DNA from: Hyalella azteca
Taxonomy: Eukaryota; Arthropoda; Malacostraca; Amphipoda; Hyalellidae
Assembly (NCBI RefSeq): GCF_000764305.2
Contig: NW_025947505.1
Location: forward strand, 45,121-109,120
Reading direction: 5' to 3'
DNA: 64,000 nt
Each line of letters starts with the position of its first letter. The first letter of the stretch is position 1. Below the pieces are notes generated by a model, which was given only the letters and a program-made list of their open reading frames with translations, had not been told where the DNA came from and made no database searches. Shown here piece after piece: positions 23,388 to 33,700 of the stretch. A program made the translations under genes and the position numbers.

Positions 23388-24630
23388 CCCTATCATGTGG
23401 ACGTTGGATTAAAATATGACTGATGTATCAATCACAGAAATATCATTGCAAGCCTAGCCATATTTTTTTCTGAGACCATGAATTGCGAGACAAATTTAAA
23501 TATGGACGAAATTGTTTTGTGTAGTTCCGTGAAATTGTTGGAATTCGAAGCATATGCTTTCCCAGGATTTTTTTACACCCATAAAATACACACATGAGGT
23601 CCCTTGAATTAGAAATGAAAAGCGTAAAGATATTTGTTGAGCCACAAGGCCCAGCAATTTTCAAAATGAAATTGTATTTTCAATCGGACTATTTTGCCCT
23701 GTCTCTTCCATAGAGCACCTCACGTATTGTATACAGCTTTGATTTTTCCTAAACTTCTCCACAAATGACGCCAGTAAACGTTATTACGGTAAGCATGTCT
23801 TCGCTTGCTGGAGATAATTGAAGGTTCTAAATACTTGATGAACAAAAATACTTGTAATTTACACAACACTTCTTTGCAATCTGGTTGAAATTCGATGTCT
23901 TTGACGACCAATTCACACTTGCAGTTTTTAGATCGTCTTTCGTGAATTATATTAGACAAGCCTCCCTTAAAATGAACAGCTAATGACTATGGACCAAAAT
24001 TCAAAACAATTAAATTTAATGTGTGACATAATAATACGTGGACGAATATGTGCGAGTACACTGTCGAAAAGTTTACTCAGATATCCTCTAACATATATAT
24101 TTTTTTCTAACATATAGGCCTTTGCCGAAATTAATTATAAACTACAATTCATTTATGTGCAGCTAGCTGACTATTATCACTTTTGGTCCAGATACATCGA
24201 GTAGGGATCGAAGAAAAAATTGGCAATACAATTTCGCCTTAAACTTCAACGCTAAGTGTTTCGTTCTTCATTTAATCATCTCGGGAATACTTATATTCAA
24301 TGTAAGGAACAGAGCTGAATAACCAATTACAAAATAGAGATTCCAAATAGCGTGCAGTGATTACCTAACGTTTGAGTAAATGTGAAAACTTTCGTTGAAG
24401 TATGACCCGGCTCCCGACCTGTTTCCAGAGTTAAGTAATAAAATAACAGTTAAGTAAGTTTTTGCGTGTAATGTTCAACAACATTTACAGATTAGAGGAT
24501 CGGTTATTGAAAAAACATTACAGTTGCATTACAATTCTATTAACAAGGTATAAGATTTATTTATCGTTAAACATTTCTCAAATGCCGCTCGTTCAGCCAT
24601 GCGAGACATACTTTGGCTTCAGGTTGTTCA
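23388..24630. other. intergenic upstream of GPCR gene 2
   Basis: AT-rich. No exon or repeat supported. Minus-strand frames of 73-79 codons lack splice or composition support. Confidence 0.4.
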
Positions 24631-24635
24631 GAAAG

Positions 24636-24763
24636 TATATAAATAAAATACCCAATTCTACCATTCAAGTTATTCATGAATCTCTATTACAGGTGCGAAA
24701 TTATATCAGAAGGATGTTTCAAATTGAGTAGGAAGAAGTGAAAACATAATATATATACACAAA
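24636..24763 (+). promoter_or_regulatory. candidate TATA promoter and 5' UTR of GPCR gene 2
   Basis: TATATAAATA at 24636-24645 lies about 120 bases before the start codon. Transcription would be expected to start near 24665-24672, giving a leader of about 95 bases. An upstream non-coding exon would make this TATA irrelevant. Support is motif and spacing only. Confidence 0.35.
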
Positions 24764-27700
24764 ATGAAAAATATAAAACGTGTCTTATTACTTATATGTT
24801 TTTTAGTAGCTGGAAATGATTCGCTGAAAATTGATTTTAAATCTAACCTTTTGAATGCAGACGATGAAGTGAACTCAGGAAATGGAAATTTTGACGGAAA
24901 ATCCGATACAAACCGTCAGTTATCAGAACAAGCGGCTAACAAAGTAGACTTTAATGTCAACGCAACAAACTCATTCACATATGCAAATGACACAGAATCA
25001 TTTGGTAAAGAATTACCACAGATCGAGATTGCGAATAAATTTAGCAGTGAGAATTCAGAAAACATCCAGGCAGATGTAAATGTTTCTGTAATAGCAGAAC
25101 TAAATGTGACTCCAGCGTACGAAACATTTGAATCATCAGTCGAAAACTCGAAGCACCATGTCAACGCAGAGAAGCACCCCCTCAAAAATATAGCAGCAAA
25201 TGTTAGAAAAATAGAATCGGCTTTGACGGGACCTGAAATTCACTCGGGAGATTCAGCGGATCAAAGTGTGACGTTTTTTAAGACGGTTACGGGCCTGAGC
25301 CCTGACTCGGCAAGTCTTGGAATAGATTACGACGACGGAGAAAACAATCAAAGCTTTGTGGCCAGCAGCACGAGTGCGCCAGCCACAGGAGATGAAGGCA
25401 ATACAAGCGAACAGAGCCTTGAGGGCGGAGTGCCTTTACTACCGACCGAAACACCTTTAATTAAATTAGCGATGTCAGAAAATAATTTCGATAGAGAATT
25501 CAGTAATAATGAGAGTTCACAAGTTCAACAAACTTTTTGGATCAACGATTATACAAATATTTCTTCAAGCGATAGGCAGGCCAGCGGAGCTTCGGAAAAA
25601 ACAACTAAACACGAAAATTACCTGCAAGAGTCGAAAAGCAGTTTAGATGCAGCCAATGGGGACAGGGAGAGTCGCATAGGAGGGCTTCATTTGGGAGCTG
25701 AAAGTGAGGTATATGCTTCTTCGGTCGCCACTGAGGCCATTCCAATTGTAGAGACGACCTCAAGCGAATACGAGCTTGAATATCTCGTAGGCACCCGGGT
25801 TTCCGAAAGAGTCAGCACCGATAGATTTGATGAGACTGAATTAAATACCCGTAAGCCAACGTTGGAAACACAAGTTGATGGCTCCATAGACATTCAGGAA
25901 GAATTAGCAGACAACGTGCATGTTGATAGAGGAGACACACGAGCACCGTCGTTAGCAATGGAAGTTATAAACTCGAATCCAATACGCAGTAAACCTATAG
26001 AAGGAAGATCATTGGCTTTCCACAAAAAAGACGATGAACGCTCTTTAAAACCAAACGTTGAAGGTTCAACTTTACCCTCCATCGAGGATACGACGGTCTT
26101 TATGGTTCAAAAAATCTCTGGGAAGTCTCCGTTCAAACATTCGAGCGAACAAATGCTCCAAACAAGCAACATTGTCTCGAACAGTTCACAAGTATTGCCC
26201 CTCAATGAAACCAAAACCTCAAACATCAATGCAACTGAAATTTTCTTCCAGTTACTGAGAGAAAATCAGCTTCTCAAAACTCTTGTGTACCATTTACATG
26301 CCAAAGTATCACGGAACGAATTGGAAGCGAAACTAAATTCTTCTGTACCTCAGGATGCCCTATTTGGACTTAGCGATAAAGCTCACTCGGAACAAGATTT
26401 CAATGCTCAAATTCGGCAGAGAAATGAATCCTTTGAAACAACTACTTACAAAAGCAAACATTTAACAAATTTACATGAAACTTCCACTGAATCATTAAAA
26501 AGTTACTCTAAGAGTTTGCCCGACCTTGATTCCCAAAAAGAAGGTGGTCTACTCTCCGACATGGAGAACTCTACCGTAGAATCTACGTCTGAAGCACCAC
26601 AGACCGAGGATGAGTATGAAGATTTCGTCGACGGGGGTGATTCATTGTATAATTCTACTTCAATTTATAATGCTACAGTAGTTATCCCTAAGCACGTAGT
26701 GTATAGTGACCCTGAGCCTCTACCTTATGATGGAGATGAAATTTCATTCCAATTAAACGAAAATCATGTGCCAGCCATCCGCAAATGTTGTTCTGCAACA
26801 CAGTTTTTCAGTTTAGAAAGTCAAAGTTGCCTGGATACTTCAGAAGAGACTCAATTCGAATACTATACGCGCGAACTAATGCTTGGTAACCAGTCAGTAA
26901 GCATTGAACTTATTTATGGTCGTCAAAGTGCCTGTCCTTTAACCGGTAAGCCTCCAAAAATCCAAGTTGGAATTTCCAATTACACTCATTTACTGGACAT
27001 GGGCTCCTTGTATGACGTCTCGCTGGCGACACATTTTGATGAAGAATCCTATTGTTTAGAAATGGTCGGACAAGATGTCCCAACAGCTGTTTTAACTGCA
27101 GCTTTTTGCATTGAAGAGGAGCACGATACCCCTACTTCTATGGTCCGCAAATGCTGCCCTCTGGACCACTATTTTGATGCAAGTCAGAGAGTATGCATAC
27201 CCAATGAAGAAAACATGCCAGGAGTTCAAGATTTGGTGCGAGAGTTTTCGGGCTCTTTCACCGATTCGACGTCAGTAGTGACCGCCATTTTAACTTGCAA
27301 GTCTGGTATCTCCGATCTTCTCAGTTCCAGCGAGGCTTATTTAAATTCTGTTGACCAGCTTTGTATAAAAAGCAGTGGTCCTTGTTACCCCAGTAGCCTT
27401 TACTGCATCGAATACGTTCAAGAACAAGATGGATTTCATACACAACCGATGGCGGCTTACTGCCCTCTCAGTTCATTCAAGAAGTGCTGCCCTCCTCACC
27501 AAATACTCGAGAACAATATGTGCAAGGATTCAGATGACCCTCTCTCACCGTACCTGACACAATTAATGGCTACTTTGCACACACAAACTGGATTCCCTTT
27601 TGACACGAGCGACGTGTGCGTTCACCTGCTATTGAATTCTCTAAACGTTCGTTGGTGGGTCACAAACTCTGGATATCTCTCAATTGACTCTGGTCGAAAT

Positions 27701-30700
27701 CAGATGCTTACAAGGAACTATTGCATTGATGATTCTGTAGAGAATGAACAAGTTATCACGATTGCTCACGTTTGCACTGAAGAACTAAAGCAATCTGTGT
27801 CTTTGCCGTTATCCGTTTTTGACCGAGGAACAGTTGGTAAATGCTGTCCTTTCGAGTCTCACTTGTCACCCATAGAAAGGGATTGCAGTCCTGGCAAAAG
27901 CGTACATATCCTTGATGAGGATCCACTACTTGCAGTAGTCAATATCACAAAGTTGGGGTATACCGGCTTCCCTCATTGCGAATCCGGCCAGTATCATTTG
28001 TACAACTTTGACCCAAATTCAGGAGACCATGTTGTTTTTAAATCCGATTCACAACTCTATGTCGTGAGCATGGATGGCCGATGTGTCGAAAAAGAAACTG
28101 CTTTGGATAACGTGGAATTTTGCTTAGATTACGGCTGGGATGCCGAGGAGCCCGAACTGGCGTCTGCAGTAGTATGCGCACCCCCTGAAACTTCCAACAA
28201 ATATCATTCGGAAAAATATAACCTCACGTCAGCTCTGCTGGCAGTCTCCTGTTGTAGCCTCCTCATAGCCCTGGTCAGCCTCGTCTGCATGCGCGTGCGA
28301 AGAGGACTGGTCACCGTTAAGAAGGTAATAATATTTGCTTCTTATTTAATTTACTGATAAAGTTCTCTATAATGTCTGGGTTGTTTTGGCACTTAACTTT
28401 TCCTACTTTCAATATAATTTCTTTCCATGAAACATTTGAATTTTACTTTTATTTTCTACAGGTAAAAATAAACAATCGATTTGCATACCAATTGAGTAGC
28501 TGAAAGCATGTACGCGATCGACTTGAAAATGGCCTGAAAAGAGAGAACAGTACTTCAAATATCAAAATATCACCCATTTGTCACTGTATTGTAAAAGTGT
28601 ATTTCAGTGTCCAATTCTGTTCATCATTCTGATTTAAGAAGTAACATACGCGTGCTTGTGTCTAACGCATGTTTACATGTAGATATAGATAATAAATTCA
28701 ACAGAACTAAAAATTCCTTGAACATTGCCACTGACGTCTTGTATATTACTAAAAAATACGCATGTATTACGCAATGTACGCCGGAATGTTTCAAATGCCG
28801 CATTATAATGGAGTTTATCGTATTTCAAGCTTATATTTCCTATCATAATGTATTCGATTGAATAAATTATTTTATCATATCCCACACGCGTGCAGATGAA
28901 CACATTGGCGGGCAGGATTCTGATCTCGTACGTGAGCGCCAACTTCGCGGGATTCCTCGCGCTTGCGATCTCAATGCACGTCGAGGCGAAGGAAGGCGCC
29001 TCAGTGTGCATGGCGCTGTGTGAGTACATAATAAACAGTGTTATTATTGTATCAAGTCCTTCAGTGTATATGGCGCTGTGTGAGTACATCATAAACAGTG
29101 CTATTATTGTAACAAGCGCTGCAGTATATATGGCGCTGTGTGAGTACACAATAAACAGTGTTATCATTGTAACAAGCGCTGCAGTGTATTTGGCGCTGTG
29201 TGAGTACATCATAAACGGTGTCATTATTGTAGCAAGCGCTTCGATGAGCAAGGCGCTGTGTGAGTACATCATAAACAGTGTCATTATTGTAGCAAGCGCT
29301 TCGATGAGCAAGGCGCTGTGTGAGTACATAATAAACAGTGTCATTATTGTAGCAAGCGCTTCAATGAGCAAGGCGCTATGTGAGTACATCACAAATAGTG
29401 TCGATCATTATTGTAGCAAGCGTTTCAATGTACATGGCACTCAATACGACTACACAATACACAGTGTTATTATTTTGGGTATTTGACTTGAAGGTGGTAT
29501 GGAGTGACCGGGACTTTAAAGATTCCACTGAAACATAGGCATGATTTGATAGGAAGGTAATAAAATGAGATGTTGGAAGCATAGTGAACTAGTCATTATG
29601 CTAATTATTTGTATAATTTGTATTTATGCAACAATAATAGATTATAATACATGATGGGAAATTTGGGCTGAAAATAATCGTTCTTTAAATATTTTGTCTT
29701 TATTTTAAAGGGCAATATCACTTAAATCTTTTACGGAATTATAGCTTTCCTGAAACTAAAGAACGTTTTTGAACACACATGAAACTATGTACCATCGAGT
29801 CACGCGTGTTCATGACCACGGAACACAAAATAATAAAACGAATGCAGGCTTAAATATGACACGGAACATAAAATAATATACTAACGAGTCACGCTTGTCC
29901 ATGTCCACCGTAAATGAAACATAGCTCTTAGTCATGTTCGGTCATGACTACGGAACGTGATCGCAAATATGGCTGCTGTCCAGGATATCATCGGATTGTA
30001 AATCCCGTTGAAAAATATATTCAGAAGAATATGGGTTTCGGCAGCTGGATTTTTTCAAAGTAACAATCTTTGCTTACACATAAATTGACTTGTTTGAAAT
30101 TCACATGGGCTAGATTAAAAAAAAAACATTGCAAGTTCTGAATTTTGCGCAGCGAAAATAATTTTTCCTTGGCAGTTGGGAAATTCGGGCGTTGATTTAC
30201 CGAATCAGCAATTCAAGAGCATTAACTTATGTGATTTTCTTTTCAATTGGCCACAAGCTAGATGTCATAGGAATATAAAATTTTTAAATAGTTGAAATTA
30301 AAATAATTTCTTCCGCGACTACCGTGCCGCACTGTATTTTGTATTTTTCCGCAATCATGTTAAAATAAAAGAAAACTAGCTATAGGGTTGCATTCTGACA
30401 ATTATGGATGAAATAAAAGATGTTGAATTCAGTAATTTAGAAATAGCAAGTAGAATATTGTACCAAACCTAATAAACCGGCTTCTTTTTCGTAAATTTCA
30501 GCTGGAATCGTGCAGTTTTTCTTGCTGGCTGCCTTCTTCTGGAACACCTCCATCTGTTCAGAGTCACTCTTCCTCACTCTGTGAGTGTTCGTTTTTCAGT
30601 TTTCGAAAACTCATCATCTTGCAACTTTTAGTGGCTTAAAACTTTCGGAAATAGAACAAAAATACTGGGAGATTGCACGTTGTCTTTTTCAATTAATTTT

Positions 30701-33700
30701 ATTTAGTGTGTACCCTAAATCTATTATTATATGACCTATATCACAAATTGTTTTAGAAAAAAAATCGGAAAAAACTGGCATTTTCTGCATTAACTGCATT
30801 GCTTAAATAGAAAAAATATTTAAAGCTGTTTTCGACGTTAAGCTTGTTTACCTGCATTTCAAAATATCACAATGTGCCACATTTTGAACTGCAAAGTCAT
30901 GGTGACTCGGATATTTTCATCAAACGCGACTTGAGTTGAATGTCATGCAGGCTGATGCACCACAAACCGTGTTTAAAAACAGGCTTTTATTTACTTGTGA
31001 TTCAAATACTTAACTAATTCGTTTAATATTTGATTGGGCAATGGCCTTCGAATTTGTTGAATTGTAAATACGAAATTAAATTCATCAATAAAAATTTGTA
31101 GCTGAAAATATTGTACATGAAATTTTTTTCGAATTATAATATCAATGGACATTATCCGATTTGTATCAATGATATATCTACTTGGCTGCTCAAAACTCAA
31201 TTTGAATTATAACCTCCCACTGGCGCTAAAATAATAGTTTTTTAATCAGGTTTACAATAAAACTGCTTATTTATAATAATGAATGAAAATATTTATAATA
31301 ATACTTTATTATTGTTAGACAAATATTTCGTTATATAACTACAAAGAATTTACACTTTTTAACCGGCAGTCGCGTAAGAGTGTCTGAAGGCCGTCGGCTG
31401 CTGTACCACAGCTTGTGGGCCTGGGGACTGCCAGCCGTCATCACCATCGTCGCCCTAACCCTCGACTCTGTCAGAGACCGCCTGCCTTGCGGCACCATAA
31501 CGCTCAGGGTCGGCCACGTCAAGTGCATCTTCTCAGGTTAGTATGTTGGAACATCAGCCGCCTGCTCTGCGGCACCATAACGCTCAGGGTCGGTCACGTC
31601 AAGTGCATCTTCTCAGGTTAGTATGTTGGAACATCAGCCGCCTGCCCCTCTTCACTATAACGGTCAGGGTCGGTCACGTCAAGTGCATCTTCTCAGGTTA
31701 GTATGTTGGAACATCAGCCGCCTGCCCTGTGGCACCATAACGCTCAGGGTCGGTCACGTCAAGTGCATTTTCTCAGGTTAGTATATTGGAACATCAGCCG
31801 CCTGCTCTGTGGCACCATAACTCTCAGGGTCGGTCACGTCAAGTGCATCTTCTCAGGTTAGTATGTTGGAACATCAGCCGCCTGCCCTGTGGCACCATAA
31901 CGCTCAGGGTCGGTCACGTCAAGTGCATTTTCTCAGGTTAGTATATTGGAACATCAGCCGCCTGCCCTGAGGCACCATAACGCACTGTGTTGGTCATGCC
32001 AAGTGCATTTCCTCTGGTTAGGATGTTAGAACATCACAAGCGTCGTTTCGTGCAACACGCTGTACAGAAAAAACTTTAGAGCGTCATCTCTGGTTAGTTT
32101 GTCGGAACATCCTTTTGGATGTTACGTGCAACAAACTTTGCAAATAACGATTGTAACGACGATAACTGTGATTCATTGTGTAATGAGTGCTCCAAGCGTA
32201 ATTATTCTATGTTTTGCAATATAAATGTAACTTACCAATAACAATAATTGCATTTGAAAGAATAACAAGCATGTCGTTTTGGGCGAACTTTTTATTAAAC
32301 ACCACATTTATTTAAGTATCGCGGGAGTTTTTGATATTTTGCGGCGTGAAAGAAAACTACAAGAGTTTATATTCTCAAACGTTTATTCCCTCGTTTACAG
32401 ACTCGGACGCAACGCTGATCTACTTCTACGGCCCCATAGCGATGACCCTTGTGGCCAACACGGTGCTGCTGCTCTCCGCCAAGCAAGCTCGCTTCGCTAA
32501 ACTCCAGCGACTAGAAATGGGACCCAGCAAACCCCCCAGCAACAGTAAAGCTAGACTTGCAATTTTTATATACTGAATATTAGCACATTTGAGATGATTC
32601 TTCATCTGATTTAGTATGTTATAATATTAACATAGTAGTAATACAACATAAATTTACATCATTCAGAGATGAAAATTCACTTATTTACGGGAACAAGTAG
32701 GTATATTGATGCCTCATAGAAATGTCATTTATATTCAACTATAAAGTAATAAATTTAAATTATTATATTTCTACGTACGTTTAAAAATTAATGTCTGAAG
32801 ATTAAATTTTTGTTTGGTTTAGTTTTTTCATTAATAGTATTTTACCACGTTTTTCTTAATTTCGCTTTGTCTCTGTCTGTCTGTCGTCAAAAATTCGAAC
32901 CTTAATTTCTAAGCACCTCTGAAGATCCTCGAAACTTGAAATTTGGCATGCAGAAGAAATAAGTTGAAAAAAATTATTTTTTAAATTTAAAATTAATAAG
33001 TTTAAAAAATATATAAAAAACCCTAAAAATTTACGGTTGAGAATCGAGTTAATTGTAGAACATCTAGAGTTGCCAACCCTAGAAAATGATTTGAATTGCT
33101 AAAATTGCTAAACTAAAAAGTAGAAAATAAACAAATATAAAAAACATTTTTAAAAACCGCGTTTATCTGGTGGTTACAAAACTAAAAACAATAAAGGAAA
33201 ACAAATAAAAAAAAAAATATTCAAAAAACCAGGTTTTCTTAACTGACAAAAAAGAAAAACTCTTACATAACATTCAACATAACTTTAATGTTAGGTTCTG
33301 TTCTAACCGTTGAGGCAAGAGGTTCCTTGTGCTAAGCTCCCATGACAGTAGCCGGCTTCGGCCGGCTGCTACGTCATCCTTTTTAGAACTATCTAGAATC
33401 TTTCTCGAACTTTGAAAATGCCGTACTGTCCCGCTCCGAGGCGTTGAGCCGGCGGATGCCATGGTACGACCAGCTAAAGTGAAGTGTCACTCCTGAAGTT
33501 GCCAAATTCGTTATTTTTGTGCTCCACTGAAGTTGCTGAATTCGTTATTTTTGTGCTCCCCCGAAGTTGCCAAATTTCGTTACAAAAATTTTAAGATGCC
33601 CCCATGTATGGTTAGTACCCCCGGGTTCGTGGTTAGTGCCCCCAGGTGAGTGGTTAGTGTCCCCAGGTAGTGGTTAGTGTCCCCAGGAGAGTGGTTAGTG

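Noticed and set aside
28673..29392. 239-codon minus-strand ORF of 20-residue repeats
   Set aside because: Reverse-strand shadow of the 60-bp repeat at exon 2 of gene 2.
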